Positions 23,891 to 35,689 of a stretch of DNA of 64,000 nucleotides are shown here, piece by piece. This DNA comes from Polytrichum commune (lineage: Eukaryota; Streptophyta; Polytrichopsida; Polytrichales; Polytrichaceae): contig OX485804.1 of the NCBI GenBank assembly GCA_950295325.1, positions 32,924,001 to 32,988,000 of the forward strand. The letters run 5' to 3'. Both the position numbers and the translations under genes were made by a program. The notes beneath the pieces are model-generated. The model was not told where the DNA came from, made no database searches, and saw nothing but the letters and a program-made list of their open reading frames with translations. Numbering within the stretch: the stretch's first letter is position 1; every line of letters starts with the position of its first letter.

Positions 23891-25623
23891 TACTCCCCTT
23901 TGGTTGGTAATGCCACCGAGTGAGGAGACAGCAATTAACAACACAGCTACACTATGTGCCTCCTTGTCGGCCTCTCTCTTTCTCTCTTTCTCTTTCTCTC
24001 TCTTTCCCCTCTTTAATCCGGGTCATCTATATTTACTCGGCACCTCAATCGACACGGATATGTGCGATTAGGTTGCCCCACACACTAATGTGTCGACATT
24101 CCGCAATACTTTGAATGTGCATGACCACAATGACAAAATACGTGAACTATGTCTCTAAACTATGGTTTCTATATGGAGGAATAGTAATAGTGATAGTAAG
24201 AACCAATGTCGGGCACTCTGATGTGAATTTGAGCCTGTTGGTCCTACCCTTGCTCAAGAATCCTCTGGGTGTAGGGTGGGGTTCACTGCCTACCTTGCGG
24301 TGGGTGGGCTCTTGGCTGCCTATCTACCTACCTAGTTAGTTTTGGTGTTTCCGTCAAGTAGAGAGACGATTTTCACCGGTTGGGAATTGAACCGCCAACT
24401 ACTTCATCTGGAATTGGGTACTTCTTCACTATCATCCGGTAGTTTAGGGTCATCTCGGACCATATGTGTAGGAATGAAACAAAATTCTAAATTTTTGTAA
24501 TATGATTTTGACCCAAAATAACCTGCGTGGGTGAAGAGGGAACCTATTCGTGAAGGCAACCTACTTGCACACAGCAATGTACGCTCGGGGGGGGGGGTAG
24601 TCATTGGTTGGAGTAGCAATATACGTGCGAACAAATGATAGGGTATTTTAAAAACATGGGGGCTAAAAATTATAAATGGACTTAAGAGTAATATAGGGTA
24701 TCAAAAATGGCACTGGACATCTTTAAAGTACTATAGGGTATGGAATAATAGGTAATTTGGAATTATAAGTAATGCAAGCCATTTTTCTATTAACCCAAAG
24801 TAGAAATTTACATAATGATAGCATGTGAAAAAAAAATAGAATTGAAAGTAATACCCCCCTATAAAATAGTGGTTGTTCGCACCTATATCCTTAACTTTTT
24901 AACACACTGCCCCCCCCCCCGAGAATGTACGTAGTTTGGCATTTGAAGTATTAGAATGGAGCCCATTGCATTGCAATAAGCATAAACATTTCAAATGTTC
25001 ATCCGTGTATATATCATTGAAGCGTATTCCGTCACATGTATTGATGAATTGTGAGATTCGAACTTCGGTTTGTATGTGAGGGGAGGAGAGGGGGCACTTT
25101 TCTTTGAGTGTGGGAGCCACATAGACGTAACTCCTTATTAAACTTCCCAGATTTATAATTTTTTCATGATGAATGAGAAGATTGTACATACAAATCATAA
25201 TATACATAAGATGTGTTTTGTCGAGAAGAAGTCTATGGGCGATGAAAGCAGCTTCTGGCTTCTGGTGAGGCCACGTTGCATGTGCTTTCTCGACCGTCGG
25301 ATTTGACCGATGTAACCCTCCTCCCCTGATCTCCTCCGTCCACTGCGTTTATATATGATAATTTTGAACTCCTAAAAGGAATTGGCTAAATCATGCATAT
25401 AACATGTAATTCATTAGGAAAGAGAAAGAAAAGAATGAAATGAACATTCCTTGCTTATAAACTAGTATGGACATGTGCCGTCTCAACCCTATTCACCTGT
25501 GCGTAGGAAAAAAACACTTTGACGTGGTACCTCTACCTATCATAGACAATGGAAAAACAGTGGGACAACAACCACTACCACCACTATCACCACTACGTTG
25601 TCCGTTGTATGGTAATTCATAAA
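23891..25623. other. Non-coding, C/G homopolymers and a possible B-box
   Basis: No gene seen. G11 at 24587-24597 and C11 at 24910-24920. On the minus strand near 24386-24397 the sequence GGTTCAATTCCC fits a pol III B-box, with a weak A-box-like stretch about 40 bases upstream. This could be a second, decayed SINE, but I found no second copy and no target duplication. Confidence 0.35.
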
Positions 25624-25965
25624 TCATTGTTTTATTGACAAGCCATTGAAGACTTCTTTTATCCATTGGATAAGATCATATGCAATTTTTCTCACTACAT
25701 ACATCATTGTTACATCGTCATTGCCAAGGATAACTCTACCATCACATGTGAACTTTGACATATCTTTGCACATGTAAACTAAGTGCAACAATATCCATCC
25801 CATATGTATATTTTTGTAGGCCAATCTCTCGTTGATCACCTTTTTGTACACCCACATGGTATCGTATAGCTTATGTTGACCCCCCCCCCCCCCAACATGT
25901 ATGGGCACTTGCAACCCTCCAATACAGTTATGACCATTAGATATGATGGGTAAGAACCATTTCAA
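25624..25965 (-). other. 113-codon open frame, unknown
   Basis: The minus-strand frame has a poly-G tract (C14 at 25880-25893) that would encode five consecutive Gly. Its second half (MGWILLHLVYMCKDMSKF) looks more protein-like than neighbouring frames. No family is recognised and there are no splice or terminal signals. It could be a transposon fragment or chance. Confidence 0.15.
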
Positions 25966-26329
25966 GTTTTAGAATCGAAGTTGAGATGCCAAAGTTATAA
26001 GAGGGCAAAATAAATATTCTCTCTCTTTAAGTAATCGCATAGGCCATCCCAAAGTGATTAATACCAAACCAAAAATGGTTAAATGGTTTGAGCACATGCT
26101 CCAATCCTATCATAACACACATCTCTTTTGGCATCCATTCTTAATGACAAGCTTTTTCCATATACCACTCAAGTATAGATGATTGATTGAGAAAAGTGTT
26201 CACAAGAGATCCACACACCAAATATGTAGTTTGATCTAAATGTCATGAGCATATCACAATAAAACAGGCATGCCCAAAATCAACACATAGACTATGTATC
26301 CATGTCATACATGTGAAGCCCGAAAACAT

Positions 26330-26885
26330 ATCGCTATGGTACACATTGGTGGTTTACAAACTTAGGATACGTGGTGCCTACGTAAACTTGTCCATTAGAA
26401 AGATGAAAACGCACTGCACTGTCTATACCATGAGATTGATTATTTTTAGTTTTATGTAAATCCAAATATAGTATTAAAGACTTGAATTAGTCAAGTTGGA
26501 TTCAACTAGAGTGAGTCAATCCTCAACTTGTAGGGAACTCGTTTTTACTAGAATCCCTTCATCCATAATGGATGATGTTACACAAATCGTCATGAGCCCA
26601 AAATTTTATGGCTACGGTATGTAAGGAACAGGTATAGGAACTAGGGATTTGTGGTCTATGCATAAACTTGTCCATTGGGAAGGTGAAAACATAACATATT
26701 AAGAGTGATATATTTTTAGATGATATGAATCCGCAAATAATATGTCAAAGACTTAAATTAGTCTACTACGATTGAACTGAAATGAATCAATCCTCAACTT
26801 GTAGGGGACTTGTTTTTACTAAAACCCCTTCATCTTCAATGGATGCTTTATTAAATCGCCACAAACCCCAAGCCTTGGTTTGGAG
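26330..26885. repeat. Two ~275-bp diverged tandem units
   Basis: Units at about 26330-26612 and 26613-26885 share 'aaacttgtccatt', 'aggtgaaaac', 'aagacttgaattagtc', 'tcaatcctcaacttgtaggg' and 'cttgtttttact'. They are non-coding. Confidence 0.75.
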
Positions 26886-28109
26886 TATATGTACGTTGCT
26901 ACTACCTACCACTTTGCAATAAACTCCAGTTTATAGCAGTTTCTCACTCTCAGTTCAGGTGGGGTTCCCAATGGTACCTCATCCACCAAACCGATGAGGC
27001 ACTCAACCCTAAATTGGGGTTGAACTTATCATGTGTTCCCTTAATACGGGGCAACAATTGATTCAAATTTTGAAGTGGTAACTTAGGGAACATCGTTGGG
27101 ATCCGGACCCCTATGTTTCACCTATAATAATGGGAGCCTCAAAAAGAATCGTTTGTGATGACAAAATTTAGGGTACATCATTTGGAACACAAACCATTCA
27201 AAACTTGTCCGATGTGGTTGCACTCCTTATGTTGCTAACATTGGCTCCCAAGGGAGAAAATGTGAATGAAGAGCCTCTTCACTTGCATACCGTTACCATG
27301 CTTTCAAGTGTGGGCTCTATTCTTGGTACAACTTCCGAGTAGTCAACAATATTAGAGGTGCATGTGGTAGGGAGAAGGGTTTAGAGAGGGTTCTTATCAT
27401 GAAGTGTGATTAGGTGTGTGTAATCTGAAAGCTATGTGGGCTAGTTGGTGATGACCTGAGTTTGTGAATATTGGAAGGCTAGGGATTGAAACCCAAAAGA
27501 ATCTCTTGAATGCTACTCTAAATAGTCCTATCACTGTGGGCAAAAAATGAGTGTGGAGATAATTAGAGTGGGCCATTATAATTCTCTAATCAGGGTGGAA
27601 TTAACGTGGGTCCAAGACCCCGGGTCTTCCCCTCAATCTTTTTTAGACTTTTGACCAATGCCTTACATGATATAAAATAGTCACCTTACATCAAAACTAT
27701 GAGTTGACAAGGCCTTCACAAAGCTTTGGTCTTCAAAAAAATGGTCTTGACTATCATCCATGAGTGGTTCTCGGTCATGAGAACATGCGTATCACTTGAG
27801 TCACCCCATAAACCCAAAAAACGCCCGCTAGAGTTAGGGGCACACTTCCATATGCCCTGCCACTCCGGCGAAGCAAAATAGAGTTCATCAACATTGGTGA
27901 AGCTTTTGCCAAGTATTCAAGCATCATGTTGGTTGAGCACTTCCATGTTGAGTAGAAAGGCCAACACATGAAAGAATAGATTTGCTTAGTTGTTGTCCAA
28001 CGTGCAAGTTGGCATGTGGCAGTCCTTGCACTTACCCATTTTTTGTGTTGCATGACTAGATTTAATGAGTTGTATATCTGGGAATTGTAGAATAGGGAGC
28101 AAGCACGGT
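26886..28109. other. Non-coding
   Basis: No supported gene. A 92-codon minus-strand frame (27775-28053) lacks any motif. Confidence 0.4.
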
Positions 28110-28680
28110 CAATTGTACAGAAAAATTGCTCCGGTATACTAAAACCATAATTGTTTTGGTCAAATGCCTAAAAGTAGTAGCAAAGTGTTGTTTAAATTGG
28201 AATTTTTTTCATGGGGCCCTCTAGTGTTGTGTTAGGTACTCAAATATAGAATATCAAGATGAGTTCTTCAAAACTTATCATGAAAAGTATTGCTCAAAAG
28301 TAATGGCTAAATTTGGTTTTGGACGTAAACTTCATGACCTTAAACATTTTGAAGTTGGGAAATTTTTCATGTTCCTTGAATGCATCATAAATGTGAGGAC
28401 ATCATTACAAAATTTTGTAGAAAAACATCAATTTAATGTAATTTTATCATATTTTAAAAAAATTATAGACAATTAGGTGTTCAATATACCTACTTGCAAA
28501 CTACTTGCACCGTCTTCTAAAATATGTGTATTGTTCTTGAAAAACAATTTGTGAACATAAATTGCTTGGCTTTGTAGATCAATGGGTTTTTTAAATGGTT
28601 ATGGTTTTTTCCTTCAAAAAATTCAAGGTTAGTATATAGTTTTGAATTACTTTCACTTAAATCTATGAAGGGAAATGGAA
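28110..28680. repeat. Dispersed repeat family C, copy 2
   Basis: This is the partner of 4930-5485, in the same orientation and similar in length. The frames present in the first copy are broken here. Confidence 0.65.
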
Positions 28681-28967
28681 ATGTGTACTTGACCATGGTT
28701 GCGCCCAATAACTAAAATAAATCTTTCTCTCTCTTTTTTTGAAAACTTTGGATAAAGTTTGAATAAAGGAATATGCCACTATGATAATATATAGTGTGAA
28801 TTACCACAATCTCGGGTCCACACCAGCAAGTTTATGCATAATCAATTATTTTCCTCTCGTATGAAGTTGGTTTCTTGTTCTAGAATACACATGCAATGAA
28901 ATCTTCCTCCCTCAAACTTCAACTTTCTCCTACAATCATGTTAGCTACCAAATTTTTATTTTCCAAG

Positions 28968-29156
28968 GAGCAATAGCACTCTCTTCCATGTGGAGGGTCC
29001 AATTTTTTTGTCATCTATAGTATGCCCTTTATAAGTGTTAACATTTCTAATGGGGGCTTATGTTTGCCCCAAATTTAAAATGTTACCATTTATAAAGGGC
29101 AAATGTAGTGGATTTTACTGGCTTTACCAACACATGGAAGTGTGCTCTTGGTGTTA
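28968..29156. repeat. Foldback (MITE-like) element
   Basis: The inner arms GCCCTTTATAAGTGTTAACA (from 29024) and their inverted copy ending at 29100 flank a short loop. Outer parts also pair loosely ('ttccatgtgg' with 'cacatggaa'). It has no coding capacity. Class and target duplication are not resolved. Confidence 0.6.
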
Positions 29157-29781
29157 ACATGCCGACATGTGGGCCCTCTTAGTGATCTTGATGTTATACA
29201 TGCAAGAACATGATTTCTAATAACAAAGGACCTTGTAGGTACCAATGTTGGACCAGTTTATGATTTTTTTGATAAAATTGGGGTTAAAAGTATTGGGGTT
29301 GAGGGCATAGATGTGGATGATCATGGTGGTGGTATTGGATGGCTTGTAAAGGAAGGGCATTGGGATGGTATTTTGTGGTTTAGGGTAAATGATTGCCTGG
29401 TATGGTATATGCTGGAAAATTAAGCAGACATCAGCATGGTATGTGCCAGGGTTTGGTATCTATCCCACTAGTGCTTTATTGGAGGGTATTGCGCAATCCT
29501 CAACCTCTTATGTAAAAAAATACATGGTAATGAAAGCTACGTAGTAGATAATTTCAAACCTCACTTAGCAAATGCCATACAAATGAATGATTTTATGTAT
29601 ATGCACAAATTTTCATGGTCTTGAGTAATTTGCATATAAGATTACTCAAAGTTCAAAATGAAGACAATTTTATTAGATTCTGCTAGTTCTTCAAAAACCT
29701 CACTATGGAAGAACATATGTACATGTTCAAGACTTTACATTCTGCTAGTTCTTTCTAGTTGATTACTCATTGTTTACAACT

Positions 29782-31700
29782 TCATGCTAATGAAATTAGC
29801 ATACTCCTCTTCAAACAATCCAACCTCTCTATCTCCTCCTCATGGGCTTCAAGAAGGTCCATTTTGGTGTTGAAGTATTCTACAACATTGCCCCTAGGGA
29901 ACACGCATCCATCCCTAGGGTCATCTAGCCAATTCTTGTAGATCATCACCAATGCATCTAGGTTTTCAATACCTAACTTGCACATGTGCAAAGCACGCAA
30001 GACTCTAGCCACAGAAGAAAAAAAATCCCCTCGCTCTTGATTTGGCTTCTTGGTATTCCAAGAATTTGATGAGCGAGGAAAGAAACAACCAGGAACTTGG
30101 CTTGGTGCTCCTTCCGCCACGCTAGAGGCTGGAAATCCCCCTATATTGTCACATGGGTTCATCAAAAAATACTCAATTCCAATAGCACTAACCCTTTTGT
30201 GGCCTCCTCACCAGTGAAGTGGGCTTCAAAAAACGACTATGTTGCATGTGCACCTTGTGTTGATGGCACTTGTGCCACATGAGGGTTCAAGTACTTTGTT
30301 GCCCTCACCAACATGGGCAAAAACATTTTCCTATCATAATCCTGCACCCAAGATTTTGGCCCGATCTCTGCCAATAAATTTTGTAATGCATGTCGACTCT
30401 TTAAATCTAGGATCTAACATTAATGCCAACATGTTGTGAGCTTTCTCTTTTACAAAACCTATAGCAAAGGCAAAGAATGGTGCCAAAGACCCCCAAATGC
30501 CACACCTCCTATGCGAGCATACAAAATCTCTAAGTTTAAATCGCCCCTCCCTCACCCCCCCCCCCAGTATGATTGAGAGCACATTGTTGCACTACAAGCT
30601 TTAGTGTCTTTGTCACAGCTCTAGCTACTGCCCAAATTAAGCCACTTAAAATTGAACTCTTGAGTTCAAAAGTCTTCCAAGTGTAGCAAATGTTGAAAGG
30701 AGAGGTGTACTCTAACATCTCCTATGCAATCAACCTACAGACTAGAAGCACACAATATCTTAGAATTCTCCCATGAAATACAAAGCAAGGGAAAAGAAAA
30801 TGGAATAAGTAAGTGCCATTCCCTAGAATAAAACCACCTTGGATGCAAGTCATGTCTTTAGTGGGGTTCTCAGGTTTCTTGCTGAAAGCCCAACCCCCAG
30901 ACAAGCCTTATCCCACTCAATTTTTCCGTTTCCAGACTTCTTAGTTCACATTATAGTTTTTTTTGCAAGGTTGCATGTGCATCTTTCAAACTCACACATG
31001 TCATGCGTGTACACACTACAATGTCAGTTGTACCATTTTGGCAAGCCTTAAACATCACATGCCCGAAACAAGTGCCATGATATGGCTCATCAATCTCTAA
31101 AGTTTTGCATTTCATCACAGACTTTAGGGAAGTGGCCAACATGTTCAAGTCGGTGCCTTCATCTTTGACATAAGCTAACACTTAGTCAATAAGCCCGAAC
31201 TCGCTCAGGAGCCGCTTGATGACCTCGGGTAGGGCCACCCTAGATGTGTCGGCCACTTGGAAGATGCCTACCATGACGTCCCAATGGACCCACTCATCAT
31301 CCACAAAATTCACCACTAGGAAAATGCATCAAACCCACACCGAGACATCCACAAACCAACAATGACAAAGAGTTTTGCAAAACTAGCGAGAAGGGGCAAG
31401 ACAAATTTGTCCATGATGCAAGTGAGCATAGCTAGAATGTGTTCCCTCATCAAGGCCTTCCTTGTAGGAAACTAGACCTTGCCATCCCGCCACAAAAGCG
31501 ACCTTCAAAGCAAGCATTTTCCACTACAAACAGGGGGACAAACCCTTCTACAATGCAACACACCAAATCCTCAAGGAATCTTACATGAGCTAGGTCACCC
31601 TTTTTGTAGCAAGTGTTGAAATTGAAGAACCATGTGATGGTGTTGGGGTGGATCTTTTGCCGCATCTGAAAGGTTGTTTGTCGTGCTCCATATTATCCCC
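29782..31700 (-). pseudogene. Dead hAT-like transposase (second lineage)
   Basis: Read on the minus strand from about 31700, conserved pieces appear in order across several frames: LFVVENACFEG (31535 region), KALMREHILAML, LWMSRCGFDAFS with VVNFVDDEWVHWDVMVGIF (31270-31340), YVKDEGTDLNMLATSLKSV (31110-31175), NMLALMLDPRFKESTC (30390-30430) and a C-terminal VMIYKNWLDDPRDGC (29900-29950). These match the RNase H-like and C-terminal parts of plant hAT/ZBED-type transposases. Multiple stops and frameshifts are present. It is a different lineage from the hAT at 12650. The frame at 31792-32055 may be the decayed N-terminus. Confidence 0.75.
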
Positions 31701-33026
31701 CTTCGATTTCTCCTCGCATTTATAACACTCAAAGTCCCCACACTAGCAAAAAACTATGCCTAAAAAAAACTGCAGCCATAATCAGATGCGGTTATTTTTG
31801 GCATAGTTTATTACTAGTGCTAGGATGCTCATTGACTAGGTCTTTGGACATGCTTGTGTTTTTTTGATTGTTCTCAACGGCTTTGAAGTCGAAGGTGGTG
31901 TTGCTAGTCACTTGGGTCTCCAACACTGACTCCACAGTGATGCTTGTATCGCCTACATCCGTGAAGACAAATTCTTCATAGAAGCTAGCACCCACTGCAT
32001 CCATTATCAAAAAAATTATTAAGGACAAAAGCACGAAATGCAAAACCCTAAGCAACAGTAGATCACCATGGCCCCTGGTAGCTCATAGCGACGAGCACAA
32101 GAGCGTTGGGAGTAACCATTGCTATACCAACTATCCACCAACCCATAATCAACAAAAATTATGTAACAAGCTATTTGTGCACAGCAAACCCTAGCAAGAA
32201 ATGCTAGCGAACAGCCTAACGATGATAACAAAAACACCTAGAAAACCCCAAATGACCATGATACTCTGATCAATTTTATAAGTAACCCTATACAACAACC
32301 ATATGTTGCAAATTGATGATCTACTGCATTTGAGGTAGGTGAACCTACACAAATTCCCAAGTCAAATTTTACAAACCGAAAAAGCATAGCCATCTTGTGT
32401 TTAGGGGGATGCTAGTTGTCCAGTTTGTCGAACTTCATATGTAAGGAATCGCTTCCATCAGTGTCCAAGAGTTGAATTGCATGGTTCATGTGTGCATGAT
32501 CCCAAAATAGATTCCACAAGCCATGAATCTTGAGAGTTCATATTCAAACTTTCCATTGATTTGTGCATAAATACTGTCAAGCATTTGGTAACAAATTTAA
32601 TTACTTCAATACTTGCCATAATATCCTAGAAAGACGACCACACGTTACTTATTTTCAAAATTAGCACTCGCAGATTTGTGATAAACATTAGCTTTTCTCA
32701 TCAGGGAATTTGTGTTCCAGCAAAATTTGGCTTATTAAAAAGTAACACAAACGTGACCATGCTAATACAAATCCTTTTTGACAACCTTTAGCACATTGAG
32801 CGCGCGGAAAAAATAGCATAAGCCATACAAGATTGACAATACAGTATTGGCAGAGGTAGTCTGAAAAATCAACACAGAATATATACACAAGGACACTATT
32901 GCTGTGTACAATGGTCCCCATTGCAGCTTGATGAAATTACAAGCGTGTCTGTATAAAAAAATTCTCTCTGAAACGACAAATTCTACTTCCCGCACAGACC
33001 AGAAAAACCAGATATTCTGAACTAAA
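31701..33026. other. Non-coding, including fibrillarin 3' flank
   Basis: From about 32810 to 33026 the sequence is shared with the 3' flank of the second fibrillarin gene ('acaatggtccccattgcagc', 'acaagcgtgtctgtataaaa'), so it belongs to the 3' UTR and the duplicated block. The remainder has only short frames without motifs. Confidence 0.6.
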
Positions 33027-35089
33027 TCAAGCCTTGGTTTTCTTTGGAGCCCGGTAGCTACCAACAACACAAGCGTGATCACGTTCAAAAGGCTCCAATG
33101 TAACTTGCTCAGCAGGCTTAAACTGTTCTTTCTGCAACTTCTTCACCTCGGCGGCAAACACAGCTTCTGCTGGTACTGTTGAATCGATACAATTTGCCTG
33201 TACACAGCACACCAAGTTTAGGTACCGCATTAAATGCCTCCTCAGAAGCTCTCCCTAGACTCCTAACCAACATTTACAATGAGCTTATTATGTACAAGGA
33301 AATACATCCAGAGCCGTCTGAGAACGTAAAGGAATGAAAACAATACCTTGATGGAAATAACGAAGTGACCACCGTTCTTCAAGAAACTGTGAGCGTTCAG
33401 AGCAACAATACGAGCCTGCAAACACCAATCGTCAAAAATAGTTCTCACATTCCGTCAAAATACATGGGTGCCGCATATATCACATCAACTACACCCTTCA
33501 TCCAATATTCAGTTACCACCACAAGTTTGAAGCGTCAGAATTAGGACTTTTCTTCATTCCGTAGTTGGTAGGGGAATCCATAATTCTCTTCATTCGCTTA
33601 ATCACACCAACTATGACATCAAAACACTCTACACATTGTTTTCTATTCAATGTCCACCACAACACCTTCAAAACACGACCCACAACTTCGATATAGAAAG
33701 ACACTGCAACATACCCTTGCATCAAATATAAGCGTCAGAATTTGGACTTTTCTTCATACCGTAGTTGGTAGGGGAATCCATAATTTCTCATCATCTGCTT
33801 CACAAAACCAACACTCCAAACCACCTCTACAAATAGCTTCGCATATTTCAAACTTGCCATAACAACCACTTGTCCTCGGGACCAAATTGATACAAGGTCA
33901 AAATGCAATACCTGATCGGGTTGAGCAACATCAGCAAATATAACATCCACCATACCAACAAGCATTCGGTACTTCATTGGATGCCTAGCATCTTCGATGA
34001 TGGGGATCACGTTTGTACGCTTCTTAGCCATGTTCACTAGATCACGCCCACTCCTATGCGAAAACTCCACTGCGTACACTATTCCAGTCTGCATTCACAT
34101 GCCAATTTTAGCATCATCCCAACACCGCACCTACAAGCCCTCATTATCAAAACTAGCATAACCTTCAAACAAACGACTTTCCGTCATGCCCGTACTTCAA
34201 GGGATCCAAACTTCTCATCATCTGCCCCAACATATTCAAAAACTCCTTCCAACAAAAACTTACCGGTCCAACAATATCTGATACGTGAGACACGGTTGTT
34301 CCCGATGCGGCTCCAAGGTACAGCACATGAGCTCCAGGTTTCTGCCAAATTTCAAAACAGAATCATCCAACTGTGTACAAAAAATCCAATTCCACACACC
34401 ATGCAACAACGATGGCTCATCTCAAACAAATTCTTTCACACTACGCTGAACGTGTGAGAAGAGAGTGATAAACACTTACAATCCAGATGTTGTCCACACC
34501 TCCCAAAATAGCTGCCGCAAGCTTTGACCTAAAAGGATTCCACACCCTGTATTCCGTCTTCGTTCCATCCTCGTTCTGCAAACACAACCATTTTATCACC
34601 AAATTCACGTACTCGCCAACTGCATCACTTTACAAATACCACCAAATATCTATCAAAACGTCTCGCGGTATCGCTTCGATACAAAACAGCATTGCCCACA
34701 TTTTCGAAACTACGATACTGTGCGCCAACCAAGATACTTACATCGACGCTGATTCTCTTCTCTCCATATACGCTCTCTCCGGGCACCATGTTCTTCGTTA
34801 CCAGCGCATCTTCCTTCGCCTTGGCTACGAACACACCCTCGTGTCTGTGCTGCTCGATGATCACCTTGGCTCCTCCCTTCATGCCCCCGCCTCGACCTCC
34901 GCCTCTCCCTCCTCCACGCCCGCCGCCGCCGCCCCTTCCACGGCCTCTGTCACCACCGCGGCCCCCTCCACGCCCACCGCCGAAACCACCTCGGCTGCCT
35001 CCACGGCCGCCTCCGAAACCTCCCCGGTCTCCTCCGAAGCCTCCACGGCCTCCTCCTCGGCCACCACCTCTAGTCAATGGAGGCCTCAT
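33027..35089 (-). CDS. FIB: Fibrillarin, rRNA 2'-O-methyltransferase (copy 1)
   Basis: Exons on the minus strand: 35089-34742, 34575-34480, 34341-34264, 34088-33912, 33415-33347 and 33197-33027. All junctions are GT-AG and all fall between codons, giving 312 residues, the usual length. Fibrillarin is the nucleolar catalytic subunit of box C/D snoRNPs. Residues 1-70 are a Gly/Arg-rich (GAR) domain starting [13 protein letters not shown]. The AdoMet fold follows, with [55 protein letters not shown] and [14 protein letters not shown]. The C-terminus is [20 protein letters not shown] chose the MRPP start because fibrillarins begin at the GAR domain; an upstream in-frame Met at 35197 would add 36 atypical residues. 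Two telo-boxes lie upstream. Intron 4 carries snoRNA-like units. Confidence 0.96.
33530..33599 (-). ncRNA. Candidate box C/D snoRNA, fibrillarin-1 intron 4, unit A
   Basis: On the minus strand a 5-bp terminal stem AAGCG/CGCTT encloses a C-box-like ATGAAGA (33587-33593, one mismatch to RUGAUGA), a C'-like ATGAAGA and a D box CTGA (33535-33538). The length is about 70 nt, in the host-gene sense. The core is about 90% identical to unit B while flanks are more diverged. Arabidopsis fibrillarin genes are known to host a C/D snoRNA in an intron. I could not name an rRNA target. Confidence 0.45.
33730..33800 (-). ncRNA. Candidate box C/D snoRNA, fibrillarin-1 intron 4, unit B
   Basis: The C box is a perfect ATGATGA (33788-33794) and the D box CTGA (33735-33738), bracketed by an AAGC/GCTT terminal stem. 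An internal ATGAAGA could be the C' box, and no clear D' box is seen. The putative D-box guide is AAAGTCCAAATT. It starts 200 bases from unit A and is identical to unit 3 of the second fibrillarin gene (46422-46492). Confidence 0.55.
34171..34228 (-). ncRNA. Possible diverged snoRNA relative in fibrillarin-1 intron 3
   Basis: The minus strand reads GCAGATGATGAGAA, identical to the C-box region of unit B, followed by loosely similar blocks (TTTGGATCCC, GTACGGGCATGA, GGAAAGTC). No good CTGA D box or terminal stem is present. It is probably a decayed copy. The same sequence lies in intron 3 of the second gene (46863-46920). Confidence 0.25.
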
Positions 35090-35245
35090 TGTCGCAAAAT
35101 TTACAACAAGCTGCAGACGCGCAGAGAGGTAGAGACGACTCGGTGCAGATGAGCGTCGGGTGCTCGCAGCTGCAAAAGATAGAAAGAGATGTTGCACCGG
35201 GGTTTATGGTACGTTGCTGCGAGAGGAACACTTCATGCTCAGGGT

Positions 35246-35268
35246 TTAGGGTTTAAGAATTAGGGTTT
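35246..35268 (-). promoter_or_regulatory. Two telo-boxes upstream of fibrillarin 1
   Basis: AAACCCTAA occurs twice on the coding strand (35246-35254 and 35260-35268), about 160-180 bases upstream of the ATG. In plants this motif is typical of promoters of ribosomal-protein, nucleolar and cell-proliferation genes. Confidence 0.75.
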
Positions 35269-35319
35269 GGAGGTACTCCCTCGCGTTCCCATGTGCTGTT
35301 CCCTTCTGTCTCAGGACCG

Positions 35320-35689
35320 GGTTCACATCGGGTCCCAAGCCCCCCCACTCATGTTAGCAAGTCCCAACATGGAGGCAAAGTCCCAACTTTTGAGCCTCAA
35401 GAAACTATTTAATTATGTTTTATTATCATTTACATAGAATCTTGATTACTTTATGAAAAAATATTCACATGATGTATGTTGATATCTGGGTCTAGCATTT
35501 TGCTAGACCCAACTCTGAACACGAGTCCCAAGCACCACCTCTAAAAAGTGTTGCCATGCAGTTATTCATGTCATACTTGGGACTTAGGACTTGGGAGTCT
35601 GTGTAAAAGTCCCAACTTCCATACTCTCAGCGGCTAAGATTGCAAGGATTGACGTCAAGTGATTTGGGATTTGGGACCCCACGTGAACC
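35320..35689. mobile_element. MITE-like element with central palindrome
   Basis: Imperfect terminal inverted repeats GGTTCACATCGGGTCCCAA (35320-35338) and the inverse of GGTTCACGTGGGGTCCCAA (ending 35689) bound 370 bp. Several AGTCCCAA copies in both orientations lie inside. A central perfect palindrome (10-bp arms GGGTCTAGCA, 3-base loop, 35488-35510) is present. A target duplication was not identified. It sits about 230 bases upstream of the fibrillarin-1 ATG and is absent at the same place in the second gene. Confidence 0.55.

Noticed and set aside
33735-34094. 119-codon single-frame protein with a fibrillarin core and a novel tail
   Set aside because: It is exon 4 read through its donor site; the tail beyond PDQ is intron.
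34487-35152. Plus-strand frames of 221 and 146 codons (Ala/Ser/Thr- and Pro-rich) over the first exon of fibrillarin 1, and the same at 47179-47844
   Set aside because: They are antisense shadows of the Gly/Arg-rich GAR repeats, whose codons stay open on the opposite strand.
35240-35270. Interstitial telomere repeat
   Set aside because: Only two AAACCCTAA motifs, in a promoter position of a nucleolar gene; better read as telo-boxes.
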